Source of the DNA: a virus
IMG/VR virus record: IMGVR_UViG_3300044858_005787
Span: 1 to 46,978 of that record
Direction: 5' to 3' (one strand)
DNA: 46,978 nucleotides
The position numbers were made by a program, and so were the translations under genes. The notes beneath the pieces are model-generated. The model saw nothing but the letters and a program-made list of their open reading frames with translations, searched no databases and had not been told where the DNA came from. Shown in pieces: positions 1-9,079 of this stretch. Each line of letters opens with the position of its first letter. Position 1 is the first letter of the stretch.

Positions 1-3000
1 CTTTTCGTTCAACAAATTCAAGATATCAGGGTTCTGTGGTTAATAACATAATAAGGATTTCCGCTGACACATCTTTAGATACAACCTTCACAGGTGCTGC
101 TTTAAGTAGTGGGGGTTCGATACGGGCAATCGCCGTTCAACCAAATGGAAAAATATTGGTTGGCGGTTTCTTCTCAACATACAGTGGTCAACCTTATAAC
201 AATTTAGTGAGGTTAAACTCAGGAGGAACAATAGATACTACATTCCAAATAGGTTCAGGCCCCAACGGGATTGTCAATACAATTAAAGTTAGTGGTACTA
301 CTATCTATATAGGTGGAGAATTTACAACATATGATGGAAACCTAAGTACTGGCGTAGCTTCGATTAAAAATGATGGTTTTCAAGATGGACAATTTAATAA
401 CAAATACACATTTGAAAATTATTTAGGATATACTAATTTTCCCCTTAATGGTATTGTGAATGATATTCATATTGAAAGTAATCAAGATGTTTTAAAAATA
501 GTTTTGGGTGGTGTATTTGGGGGTTACTCAGGTAACACCTCACAGAGTGTTGTTAGGTTAAAAACACCAACAGAGAATAATAGTGGTGCAAGCACAGGTT
601 GTTATACGATATTAGACTATATACCACAATGTACGGACTGTATAAACAGTGGTACTACATTGAGTAGTGGTCCATTTGTTGATTGTACTGTATGTGATTT
701 GATACCTACACCAACACCAACGCCAACATTAACACCAACGCCAACATTAACACCAACACCGACAATTACAGAAAATTGTTGTTCTACTTGGAACCTACCA
801 CCTAAGACAGGAGTACTTACAGCAATTTATCAGGCGGTGCTATGTGATAATTCAGTTGATAATATTTTGGTTCAAAATGAGGCTAAATTAGTTTGTGCCA
901 AAAACGTTACTATGTTATCAGGAGGGCAAACACCCTACATTCAAGATTATTGTATATGTCCAACACCAACACCAACTAAAACGCCAACTAAAACTCAAAC
1001 GCCGACTAACACTCAAACACCAACTTTCACACCAACGCAAACTCAAACTCCAACCAATACACAAACAAACACACCAACACAAACAATTCCATCAGAATCA
1101 GTTGTTGTGTTTAGACAGTGTCAGTGTGAAGGAAATGGTGTTTATGTTGTTACTGGACTAATACTAATACCAAATCCTACAGATAGATATATATTCAGAA
1201 ATGGAAGTTGTTATACCTTTGAATCGTTTTCATCAAGTACAGTTTGGGATGAGGTAATTACAAGTTGGAATTTAATTTCAAACAATGCAAACGCTTGTCA
1301 AAGTGCTTTTTGTTGTGCTAGCCCAACACCAACAATTACACCGACACAAACTACCACACCAACTTTTACTCAGTCTCCAAGTTTCACACCTACTGTAACA
1401 CCAACACTAGTTTATCAGAAAACATTCAGAGGACAAAATTGTTGTTCTGGTGAATATCAAATATTGACATTGACAAATCTAACACAACAACAGTATAATC
1501 TTCTAACAGATGAAATTGTTGTATATTTAAATCCACCAATTGACAACTGTTATCAATTGACGGAAGTCCCCAACCAACCAGCAGATTTGGTCGCAGATGT
1601 TGGTGTTATCTACGGTAGAAATGAGTGTCTACAATGTAAAGTTAATTCTGAGCCAAACAATTGTTGTTGCCCGCCGGTCATAACCTATGTTAATATTGTT
1701 TATAGTCAAATTTTATTAACTAGTATTTGGGAGGTAGGCTTCGAAATACCTGATTGTGGTACTGATTGCTGCGATGTTAGAATACAATACTCTGTTGTCG
1801 GCTCAACAGGCCCTTGGATAACCGTTACGGACTTCAATTCTAATAGTTGTCAATCACCATATAGCGTCAACAATTTCAACTCATCTTTACCGACAACCAC
1901 ACCAAACGTATGGTTTAGAATGTCTATTTTTTGTTGTGAACCTGACCAACCACAAGGTCAAACATCATGTACAAATTGTGTGAGAGAAGAAGTTTTTGGT
2001 ACACCATATCAATATGTTGCAATTTCTCCGATACCTACTCAGACGCCAACACCAACACCAACATCTGGCATTCAAAATATTATTGATTGCGAGTTGTATG
2101 GGTATATTTACACAGACTCTTTAGACGACTCACTACCACCAAGTTATGACCAGGCTAAAGTAGACGGATTTTCAATACCTAATTTTATTGTTGTACAAAG
2201 TAATCTAACATATGAAAGTAGTGTACAATACAATCTTATAACTAATAATCATGTTTACAAAGTTGCATCTGGTAATGTTGAAATATCTACTTATTCATGG
2301 GGGAGTAACTTAGTCTTCAATCCACAAACTATTTACCCTCAATCAGATATATATTTAAATAGTTACAATTACACAGGTAACTTAAATAATGTTACTTTTT
2401 GTAGGCAAGTAAGAATAGCGCAAATCCCAAATCAAAAATTTTGGGCAATATCAACAAAAAGTAATGGTTTTGTTGTGGTAACAGTAAGAATGCAAGCCGC
2501 TAATGACGCCGTATTTTCATTTTATGAATATAATGATAGTTTTAGTTGTAATGGACCAACACTGACTTTATCGTCTAATTTTATTTGTCAAATTTCACTT
2601 GCTGGACTTCCTACCATAACTCCAGGTTGGATGGTAAATTGGACAAACCAAGTAATAAAACTTGATAATAATAAATACTTATTTACAATACCATATAATA
2701 TTGGTAGTGCATTTTCTTCGCGTATCGCTCAAATAGATAGTTCAGGTAATTTAGAGTTTACGACCTCAAGTTTTTACCCTTGCCCTAATTTATTTGTTTA
2801 TCAAGGTAATTTATATTCCATTGGTAAAGAACAATACCAAGGTTTGAATGGTAATTATAATTGGCAAAACTCTACTTGTAATGACAACAAACAAATTTCT
2901 TTATACAAAGCAGTTTGGAATGGTTTAGATTGGGACTGGGACTATCAAACTTGTATTAACATCTCATCACCAGCACAAATTGGAGATTTAGCTTTTGCAA

Positions 3001-4559
3001 GAACCAAGGGCGGGTGTTCAAAAGCATTCAATCTTGCTCAAGGGCCTATACCTTCACCAACCATAACACCAAGTAATACTGTAACACCAACAGTTACCCC
3101 AACACACCCTATTTCTCAAAATGAGATTTTGTTGTTTTTTGAAAGAGTTATCCCGTCAGAGAGTACTTACGTTTCTCCTAATGGTATTGGTATAGGTAAT
3201 ACAGTTTATTCAGTTGCAGAACAATTATTTTCTAATTGTTCCATTAATCAAGGTAGCGCTCAGTATTTTTTTGGTTCGACTGTCTATCTTTCAGACCAAT
3301 TAATGGGTTTAAAATATTATTTACTTGACCAAAATATTAAAAATGTTTTGAAAACTGATTACACCAACAATTTAGATGGGGGGTATGTTTCTTGGTTAGC
3401 ATATGGACCACACGTAATGAATAAAATGTTCTTTACTGAACGCAAAAAAACCTCATACTGTTGGCAGTGGTCACAAGCGGCATATCCTGGACAATGCAAA
3501 TTAAATCCTATGTATTTAAATGGGAATTATCAAGGACTCACATTACCGTCTGCGGTATCACCTATTGTTGAATGGGAAAACCAACCAACAAATTTTTTGT
3601 TTGACGGAACTAATTTATATGTTATTGTGACTCAAAAATATTATGATAACAATTTAACTTTTTCAAGTTTCAGACGAGGAAGATTTTTAATTAATATTAC
3701 AATATTTCCTATAGACATTGTCGGACCTACCCTCTCTAATAAAGTTCAACCACCGGGTTATCTTAATCAGGGGTATAGTGATAAGATATTAAACACAACA
3801 CAAATATGGAATTCTAATAATACAAATGAGGGTTGGTTTGTCGAGCAAGACACTAGAATGGATAATATTATGATGAACTATGGAAATTGGGACGACGGTT
3901 CTTATTACTTTTACACTATGAAAATACCGGCAAATCGATATCCTATAACTGATGAAATACCATCCCAATACTTGAGTTTATCCAATTGTGATGTAAAAAT
4001 TGAATCATGTATTAGATACAATTATTTTGCTAAATTTGGAGTTTATCGACAACCATTCAGCGCGGGATGTGGTAGCCAAGAAACACTTTTATTTACAATA
4101 GAACAAAATGTTGTAAGTTCATTACCTTTTGACAATCCTTTCATATATGAAATAATACAATCATTTAAAACTACAACAAACAAAATAATTTTCTTAGTTA
4201 GTATAATGTCAGGAATACCAACAACTACAACTGAAGATGTTAGAATAGAAAGAGGCATGAGACTTATACAATTTGACCTTAGTGGTAATTTGGAATATTT
4301 GTTACCTATCGAATGTCCATTCCAAGTATTTTTTTATAATAATAACATTTATGGAAGATATGCTCCGTCTTCAGTTAGCTCTTCTTATAATTCTATAGAA
4401 ATCTATATATTAAATTATTCAGTTATAAATGGATGGTCGTGGATATTAGATATCAACGACACTACAAATACAACTCAAAGTGGGTGGAACCAACAAGCAA
4501 ATTTTACAAAGCAGGCTAACAACACAACAGACCTTTGTCAAATTTGTGGATGTTGTTAA
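1..4559 (+). CDS. Giant Cys-rich adhesin / tail-fibre-like protein (5' partial)
   Basis: The frame is open from the window edge (first full codon at base 3), so the gene begins upstream; the GTG at 36 is only the first start-like codon inside the window. The visible N-terminus has delta-60-type beta-propeller repeats (AIAVQPNGKILVGG at about residues 31-44, and a second IYIGGEF copy). Next come several Cys-rich modules (CCSTW, CQCEG, NCCSGEY, NCCCPP) separated by Pro/Thr linkers of the PTPTPT type near residues 224-245, 308-348, 429-455, 665-677 and 1007-1024. Two large C-terminal domains, about 680-1005 and 1030-1490, share a SGNLE ... Y ... N(L/I)Y ... W.W pattern and look like a duplication. 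The protein ends in a Cys cluster. This layout suits a surface-exposed virion fibre that binds a receptor. No enzyme motif is visible. The virion role is inferred from architecture and phage context. Confidence 0.75.
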   Translation, partial: FRSTNSRYQGSVVNNIIRISADTSLDTTFTGAALSSGGSIRAIAVQPNGKILVGGFFSTYSGQPYNNLVRLNSGGTIDTTFQIGSGPNGIVNTIKVSGTTIYIGGEFTTYDGNLSTGVASIKNDGFQDGQFNNKYTFENYLGYTNFPLNGIVNDIHIESNQDVLKIVLGGVFGGYSGNTSQSVVRLKTPTENNSGASTGCYTILDYIPQCTDCINSGTTLSSGPFVDCTVCDLIPTPTPTPTLTPTPTLTPTPTITENCCSTWNLPPKTGVLTAIYQAVLCDNSVDNILVQNEAKLVCAKNVTMLSGGQTPYIQDYCICPTPTPTKTPTKTQTPTNTQTPTFTPTQTQTPTNTQTNTPTQTIPSESVVVFRQCQCEGNGVYVVTGLILIPNPTDRYIFRNGSCYTFESFSSSTVWDEVITSWNLISNNANACQSAFCCASPTPTITPTQTTTPTFTQSPSFTPTVTPTLVYQKTFRGQNCCSGEYQILTLTNLTQQQYNLLTDEIVVYLNPPIDNCYQLTEVPNQPADLVADVGVIYGRNECLQCKVNSEPNNCCCPPVITYVNIVYSQILLTSIWEVGFEIPDCGTDCCDVRIQYSVVGSTGPWITVTDFNSNSCQSPYSVNNFNSSLPTTTPNVWFRMSIFCCEPDQPQGQTSCTNCVREEVFGTPYQYVAISPIPTQTPTPTPTSGIQNIIDCELYGYIYTDSLDDSLPPSYDQAKVDGFSIPNFIVVQSNLTYESSVQYNLITNNHVYKVASGNVEISTYSWGSNLVFNPQTIYPQSDIYLNSYNYTGNLNNVTFCRQVRIAQIPNQKFWAISTKSNGFVVVTVRMQAANDAVFSFYEYNDSFSCNGPTLTLSSNFICQISLAGLPTITPGWMVNWTNQVIKLDNNKYLFTIPYNIGSAFSSRIAQIDSSGNLEFTTSSFYPCPNLFVYQGNLYSIGKEQYQGLNGNYNWQNSTCNDNKQISLYKAVWNGLDWDWDYQTCINISSPAQIGDLAFARTKGGCSKAFNLAQGPIPSPTITPSNTVTPTVTPTHPISQNEILLFFERVIPSESTYVSPNGIGIGNTVYSVAEQLFSNCSINQGSAQYFFGSTVYLSDQLMGLKYYLLDQNIKNVLKTDYTNNLDGGYVSWLAYGPHVMNKMFFTERKKTSYCWQWSQAAYPGQCKLNPMYLNGNYQGLTLPSAVSPIVEWENQPTNFLFDGTNLYVIVTQKYYDNNLTFSSFRRGRFLINITIFPIDIVGPTLSNKVQPPGYLNQGYSDKILNTTQIWNSNNTNEGWFVEQDTRMDNIMMNYGNWDDGSYYFYTMKIPANRYPITDEIPSQYLSLSNCDVKIESCIRYNYFAKFGVYRQPFSAGCGSQETLLFTIEQNVVSSLPFDNPFIYEIIQSFKTTTNKIIFLVSIMSGIPTTTTEDVRIERGMRLIQFDLSGNLEYLLPIECPFQVFFYNNNIYGRYAPSSVSSSYNSIEIYILNYSVINGWSWILDINDTTNTTQSGWNQQANFTKQANNTTDLCQICGCC
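704..768 (+). repeat. Pro/Thr linker repeat with an 18-bp tandem unit
   Basis: Two exact 18-bp copies (714-731 and 732-749) and flanking partial copies encode alternating Thr-Pro. They form the first inter-domain linker of the adhesin. In-frame repeats like this can change length by slippage without disrupting the gene. Confidence 0.8.
959..1090 (+). repeat. Long Pro/Thr/Gln linker repeat in the adhesin gene
   Basis: A degenerate hexamer-style repeat (ACNCCAAC / ACTCAAAC variants) encodes about 44 residues made almost only of Thr, Pro, Gln, Asn and Lys between two Cys-rich modules. It is the longest of at least five such linkers in this gene, and similar sequence recurs in the virion-type gene at 13729-14598. 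Confidence 0.8.
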
Positions 4560-4565
4560 TGTTTC

Positions 4566-4572
4566 TATTTAT
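4566..4572 (+). promoter_or_regulatory. TATTTAT promoter-like motif before the glycan cassette
   Basis: TATTTAT lies in the 52-bp gap between the adhesin stop and the first glycosyltransferase, 39 nt before its ATG. The same sense-oriented motif precedes about a dozen other unit starts here. It could drive the whole co-oriented cassette, because no further copy was noticed in the short junctions between the cassette genes. Promoter function is inferred. Confidence 0.45.
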
Positions 4573-4611
4573 ATTGAGTTATTATTTCATATTTTTTTAT
4601 CAAAAAATCAT

Positions 4612-5862
4612 ATGAAAATTTTTATACAAATAGCATCTTACAGAGACCCAGAGTTAGAAAAAACAATTAAATCAGCAATTGAAAACGCAAAAAAACCAAA
4701 GAATTTAGTTTTTGGTATTGCTCGTCAATATCACCCTGATGATAAGTTTGACACCTTAGAAGAGTACAGAAAGGATAAGAGATTTAGAATATTGGATATT
4801 CCATATTTAGAATCAAACGGAGCGTGTTGGGCAAGAAATCAAATCCAACAATTATATAAAGGAGAAGAATATACATTACAAATTGATTCCCATATGAGGT
4901 TTGCACCAAATTGGGATGATGAAATGATTAAGATGGTTAAATGGCTCCAGAAGAAAGGGTATAAAAAACCACTTCTTACAGGTTATGTTTCATCATTCAA
5001 TCCTGAAAATGACCCCCAAGAAAGAATTCCTGAACCTTGGAGAATGGTATTTGATAGATTTATTCCCGAAGGTGCAGTTTTCTTTTTACCTGAAACAATC
5101 CCTGGTTGGCAAGACCTTACAGAACCTGTAACGGCAAGATTTTATTCGGCGCACTACGGTTTTACATTAGGTCAGTTTTCACAAGAAGTACAACACGACC
5201 CCGATTATTATTTCCACGGAGAGGAAATTTCAATTGCTGCAAGAGCATACACACATGGATATGACTTATTTCATCCCCATAAAGTATTAATTTGGCACGA
5301 ATATACAAGAAAAGGAAGAACAAAGCAGTGGGATGACGATAAAGATTGGGTTTCAAAAAACAACACTTGTCATCTAAAAAATAGAAAATTATTTTCTATG
5401 GATGGTGAAACATATAATCCTGATGAATTTGGAATTTATGGTTTTGGAACGGAAAGAACGTTAAGAGACTACGAAAAATATTCAGGTTTGTTATTTGAAA
5501 AAAGAGCGATTCAACAAGAAACTATTGATAAAAAATATCCACCAAACACATATAATTTCGAAAACGAGGAAGATTGGAAAAATAGTTTCGCAACAATTTT
5601 TAAACATTGTATTGATATTGGATACGCACAAGTTCCTGAAACGGATTATGAGTTTTGGGTAGTTGCTTTCCACGATGAAAAAGATGAAACAATTTTTAGA
5701 AAAGATGCTGACCCATCAGAAATACAAAGAATGATGAATGACCCTGATGGTTATTGTAAAGTATGGAGAGAGTTTCAAACATCTCACAAACCAAAGTATT
5801 GGGTGGTATGGCCATACTCAACATCTAAGGGATGGTGTGAGAGAATTACAGGAAACCTTTAA
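4612..5862 (+). CDS. GlcNAc-type glycosyltransferase (PF11397-like)
   Basis: A 416-residue protein that opens with FIQIASYRDPELEKTI, a pattern typical of the GlcNAc glycosyltransferase family (Pfam Glyco_transf_GlcNAc), in which Skp1-type enzymes transfer GlcNAc to hydroxyl groups. A DSH metal-binding triad in QIDSHMRFAPNWD (about residues 88-100) matches the family's DxD-like site. The ATG at 4612 is preferred over the in-frame start at 4480, because 4480 lies inside the adhesin gene and the family homology begins exactly at MKIFIQ. First gene of a seven-gene run; its stop overlaps the next start as TAATG. It is cytosolic by appearance, with no signal or membrane segment. Acceptor unknown. 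Confidence 0.8.
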   Translation: MKIFIQIASYRDPELEKTIKSAIENAKKPKNLVFGIARQYHPDDKFDTLEEYRKDKRFRILDIPYLESNGACWARNQIQQLYKGEEYTLQIDSHMRFAPNWDDEMIKMVKWLQKKGYKKPLLTGYVSSFNPENDPQERIPEPWRMVFDRFIPEGAVFFLPETIPGWQDLTEPVTARFYSAHYGFTLGQFSQEVQHDPDYYFHGEEISIAARAYTHGYDLFHPHKVLIWHEYTRKGRTKQWDDDKDWVSKNNTCHLKNRKLFSMDGETYNPDEFGIYGFGTERTLRDYEKYSGLLFEKRAIQQETIDKKYPPNTYNFENEEDWKNSFATIFKHCIDIGYAQVPETDYEFWVVAFHDEKDETIFRKDADPSEIQRMMNDPDGYCKVWREFQTSHKPKYWVVWPYSTSKGWCERITGNL

Positions 5863-6743
5863 TGAAAAAAATAATTTTTAGTTATCTACATTATATGGGG
5901 TGGGGTGACTCCCTAATAAGTTTATTTGACATAATTAATTGTGCCGAATATATTAAAACAAATCATAGTGATATTGAAATAACTTTAGTAGTTAATGATT
6001 GCTCGTCAAAAAATATAAGTGACATTTTTCCTCAAGTATTTGACATTAATTTTTTCAATTCTTTTTTTGATAAATTTATAATACAAGAAAAACAATTCCA
6101 TCAATTTACAACAAATAATAAGTGTGAGTTAGATAATATTAGTTATAATAGAGTGTATTCAGGTAGAAATTACGATATGACACCAAATGTTCCTGGAATA
6201 TTTGATGTTTTCGTAAACGATGACTTCAATGAAGAATTCAAAACTTTAGACATCCCATTTACAAAATTTACATTTAACGACGACGGGTCATCAATAATTA
6301 AAGATTTCCCAATTTTTAATAAAAATGTATTGGATATTGTTGATGAATATATTAATAAAGAATTGGTAAATGGATTTAAGTCAATACATTATAGAATATC
6401 GGACACACCATCACCCAATAACTTTGAAAAGTTACAGGAAATTAAAAAAATACTTAAAGATAAATTATCTCAAGAGGATACTCATTTTCTATTAACTAAT
6501 CATGGTATACCTAAGAAAGAATTGATGTCTGTAATACCAAATCATAAAGATGAAATGATTAATGGTTATAATATGAGTAACAGAACTGTCATAAGTGACC
6601 CTGTAATATCTATGGTTGAATTATTAATAATTAGTAGAGGTGACTACATTTATACTTATGGAGACTATCCTTGGATAAGTTATTTTACTTTTTATGCTAG
6701 AAACGTAAAAAGAGTAAAACATAAATTTATTGAAGGATTATAA
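5862..6743 (+). CDS. Putative GT-B-like glycosyltransferase
   Basis: 293 residues, start overlapping the previous stop (TAATG). The N-terminus has a GWGDSL turn after a hydrophobic beta strand (about residues 13-18), as seen in heptosyltransferase-like GT-B folds. The C-terminal third reads LLTNHG ... VISDPVISMVELLIISRG ... YPWISYFTFYA, resembling the sugar-nucleotide-binding half of O-fucosyltransferase/NodZ-like enzymes (an acidic residue before a helix, then a Ser/Ala-rich end). I do not recognise a specific family. The assignment rests on these weak similarities and on its place between clear glycosyltransferases, so a non-enzymatic role is possible. Confidence 0.45.
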   Translation: MKKIIFSYLHYMGWGDSLISLFDIINCAEYIKTNHSDIEITLVVNDCSSKNISDIFPQVFDINFFNSFFDKFIIQEKQFHQFTTNNKCELDNISYNRVYSGRNYDMTPNVPGIFDVFVNDDFNEEFKTLDIPFTKFTFNDDGSSIIKDFPIFNKNVLDIVDEYINKELVNGFKSIHYRISDTPSPNNFEKLQEIKKILKDKLSQEDTHFLLTNHGIPKKELMSVIPNHKDEMINGYNMSNRTVISDPVISMVELLIISRGDYIYTYGDYPWISYFTFYARNVKRVKHKFIEGL

Positions 6744-6746
6744 AAT

Positions 6747-7412
6747 ATGAAAATATTATATGTTATATTATCCTGTGATAAATATGTTAATTCTAGATGT
6801 ATTTCCAGTGAAGAAACATGGGTAAAAAACATTAATAGTGAATCTGATTATGTGATATTATCTGCTAATCCAATTAGAGATAAAGTTATTGGATATATGA
6901 CTGCTGATGACTATTGGTCACTACCAATAAAGATGTTCAATTTGTTTACTAAATTTGACTTCAAAGAATTTGAATGGGTTTTAATATTGGATGACGACGC
7001 ATTTTGTTTTCCAAACAGAATTGAAGATTATATTAATAGTAATAAATTTAATCACAATGAAAAAATTTGTATCGGTAACAGAAACTGTGAATTTATGGAG
7101 ATGGGAGATGTTATTTTTTGTGGTGGAAGCGGAACATTATTGTCAATTGGAACCGTAAACGCTCTGAAAGAGTCCTTATTAAAAGATGAAAACCATATCA
7201 AGTACCGATGTGGAGATTGCTCTTTATTTGATTGGTTAAAAAAAACAGATTCGATTTTAATAAACGCCAACCCAAATGGAAGTCCAAATGGACTTATGAT
7301 TCCTGAAAATTTTAAAACACAAAACAATGAAGATGTGATGGGTAAAGCATTAACATTTCATTATTGTAATGATGATGATAAACACTTTTTATTTAAAAAA
7401 TACTTTATATGA
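6747..7412 (+). CDS. Fringe/galactosyltransferase-like glycosyltransferase
   Basis: 221 residues. It starts with a Rossmann-like strand (MKILYVILSCDKY) and a WVKNI segment, then carries ILDDDAFCFPNRIEDYI at about residues 81-97. This hydrophobic-DDD pattern and its context match the GT31/Fringe-type GT-A fold, where DDD binds the metal and nucleotide sugar. A Gly-rich FCGGSGTLLS segment near residue 128 corresponds to the family's GGAG-like acceptor loop, and CGDCSLFDWL near 155 to the downstream catalytic acidic region. At 221 residues it is a minimal catalytic domain. It overlaps the next gene by 4 nt. Sugar and acceptor unknown. Confidence 0.65.
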   Translation: MKILYVILSCDKYVNSRCISSEETWVKNINSESDYVILSANPIRDKVIGYMTADDYWSLPIKMFNLFTKFDFKEFEWVLILDDDAFCFPNRIEDYINSNKFNHNEKICIGNRNCEFMEMGDVIFCGGSGTLLSIGTVNALKESLLKDENHIKYRCGDCSLFDWLKKTDSILINANPNGSPNGLMIPENFKTQNNEDVMGKALTFHYCNDDDKHFLFKKYFI

Positions 7413-8272
7413 AAACAAAATACGAAGTAACGTATCAAAAACCTCATGGTAGTAGATGGTCAGTTCATAATGTATTTGATAGGTACTATGAAATATTCTC
7501 AAAAAAATATAATACAGAATATATTACACCGGTCAATACAAGTGAACCTGCAGGACCACACTCACCACATTTAATGACGATAAGAAATATCGATACAAGA
7601 AAATATGTTGTAGTTTCTTATTGGGATAGGGCTAATGAATTATTGATACCTGCGTTGGGTTGGGATACAGAAAATTTAGTTACTATAATAACCTCTGCTG
7701 GCGTTCACACACCTAACGAAATATTTACTCCTTTTAGTTATGGATGTTATACCACCGAGTTTGACGATTTGCATCTGAACAGAAAAAAAGTAAAAGACAA
7801 ACAAAATAGTAATTTGGAATTTAGGGGTTACTTATATGCCGAAAGACATAGTTTGGCGGAAACAGGTAAACTAAACATTTTATCTCAGAAAATTCATCCT
7901 AACACAGAATATTATGAAAGTTTGAATAATAATAAAATATGTTTGTCTTTAAATGGCGCAGGTGAAATCTGCAACAGGGACATAGAAATTTTATCTTCAG
8001 GTTCGGTTTTATTTAGACCTGAATTAAAACAAAAATTTCATAACGAGTTGATACCTGATTATCACTATTTGACATTCGATACTCACAGTGACCCAAACAC
8101 ACAAGCAGATATTATTTTAGATAAATTTGAAAGCATTAAAAATAATAAACGACTACTTAATAAAATTTCTAATAATGGTTATGAGTGGTTCAAAAAAAAT
8201 GGTACAGTAAGTTCAAATGTAAATTTACTGAAAAAAATAATAAACAAAGAATTATTGGAAAAATTAAAATGA
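7409..8272 (+). CDS. Putative glycosyltransferase (CgeB/GT90-like C-terminus)
   Basis: 287 residues, overlapping the preceding and following genes by 4 nt each (ATGA type). The C-terminal half contains KICLSLNGAGEICNRDIEIL, then SGSVLFRPEL, a Tyr-His-Tyr segment, and a closing helix with GYEWFKKNG. This order (Gly-rich loop, Arg, Glu, small-residue turn, strand, then a terminal helix) resembles the donor-binding half of CgeB or CAP10/GT90 glycosyltransferases. The N-terminal half has no motif I recognise. Function is inferred from this pattern and from the cassette; the family is uncertain. Confidence 0.45.
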   Translation: MKTKYEVTYQKPHGSRWSVHNVFDRYYEIFSKKYNTEYITPVNTSEPAGPHSPHLMTIRNIDTRKYVVVSYWDRANELLIPALGWDTENLVTIITSAGVHTPNEIFTPFSYGCYTTEFDDLHLNRKKVKDKQNSNLEFRGYLYAERHSLAETGKLNILSQKIHPNTEYYESLNNNKICLSLNGAGEICNRDIEILSSGSVLFRPELKQKFHNELIPDYHYLTFDTHSDPNTQADIILDKFESIKNNKRLLNKISNNGYEWFKKNGTVSSNVNLLKKIINKELLEKLK

Positions 8273-9078
8273 AAAAAATTTATTTCACAACACTCAGTTT
8301 AGGTGAAAATTATACAAGAGATTATACTTGTAATTTAATTGATGATGTCTTAACAAAAACAAATCATTATTTCGCGGTCACCACAGATTGTCCAAAAATC
8401 ATAACTGAAAGATTTGGTAAAAATAAAAGAATATTAATTGACAAGATTGATAGGTCAAAATTAAAAGTTAGACTCCCAATAGGACCACCAAAGTTAGCAA
8501 GTGATTTTAACTTCAACATGAGATACCTTTGTCTTAGACAACTCTTGGAATTGGAAGATTCAATTGTTATTTGGACAGATTGCGACAATTCTTTAGAATG
8601 GTGGGATGAAAAAGAGGTAAGAGATTTCTTTGATTCTATGGTTTCACAAGGTAAAAATTTTTTGGGACCTAGAAACGAATATAGATGGGGCGGATTCTTA
8701 AATGATTATTTTACTAAAAACAATAAAGAACATGGTATTTTTTGGCATAAAATATACAATTACGATTTGGAGGATAATCCATATAATGGATGGGATGACG
8801 CACCACTACCCGCCGAATATCTTTTAGTGTTTTTGGAAACAGGTGAAAAGATGAAAAAGTTTTACGAACAATTTAAATGGTTTCATGATTATTTAGCGAA
8901 TAAAGATTGGACAAACGGAACTTGGGCTGAAGGTTTTGAATTAGGAGTATCTTCTTACGTTGCGGGATATACACCATATGATATTGGTTGGCACCATCCT
9001 ATTTTAGCAAGAGCAATAAAGGCTAACGGTCATAAATCACCAGAAGGTAAACCTAAACACGGAACAGAATTCCAATAA
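8269..9078 (+). CDS. Putative GT-A glycosyltransferase
   Basis: 269 residues. The ATG at 8269 overlaps the upstream stop (ATGA) and is preferred to the in-frame start at 8185, which lies inside the upstream gene. The N-terminus MKKIYFTTLSLGENY is a Rossmann-like strand. IVIWTDCDNSLEWWD near residues 99-113 gives a hydrophobic strand ending in a D-x-D pair, as in metal-dependent GT-A enzymes. A later WAEGFELG ... WHHP segment may be the acceptor and metal-coordinating C-terminal part. No membrane segment. It belongs to the same transcriptional run as its neighbours. Confidence 0.55.
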   Translation: MKKIYFTTLSLGENYTRDYTCNLIDDVLTKTNHYFAVTTDCPKIITERFGKNKRILIDKIDRSKLKVRLPIGPPKLASDFNFNMRYLCLRQLLELEDSIVIWTDCDNSLEWWDEKEVRDFFDSMVSQGKNFLGPRNEYRWGGFLNDYFTKNNKEHGIFWHKIYNYDLEDNPYNGWDDAPLPAEYLLVFLETGEKMKKFYEQFKWFHDYLANKDWTNGTWAEGFELGVSSYVAGYTPYDIGWHHPILARAIKANGHKSPEGKPKHGTEFQ

Positions 9079-9079
9079 G

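Noticed and set aside
704-1410. CRISPR array
   Set aside because: Short, degenerate, in-frame repeats encoding Pro/Thr; no constant repeat plus unique spacer structure.
4480-4611. Upstream start for the first glycosyltransferase
   Set aside because: Would lie in the 3' end of the adhesin gene and add a stretch without family similarity; the ATG at 4612 begins exactly at the conserved strand.
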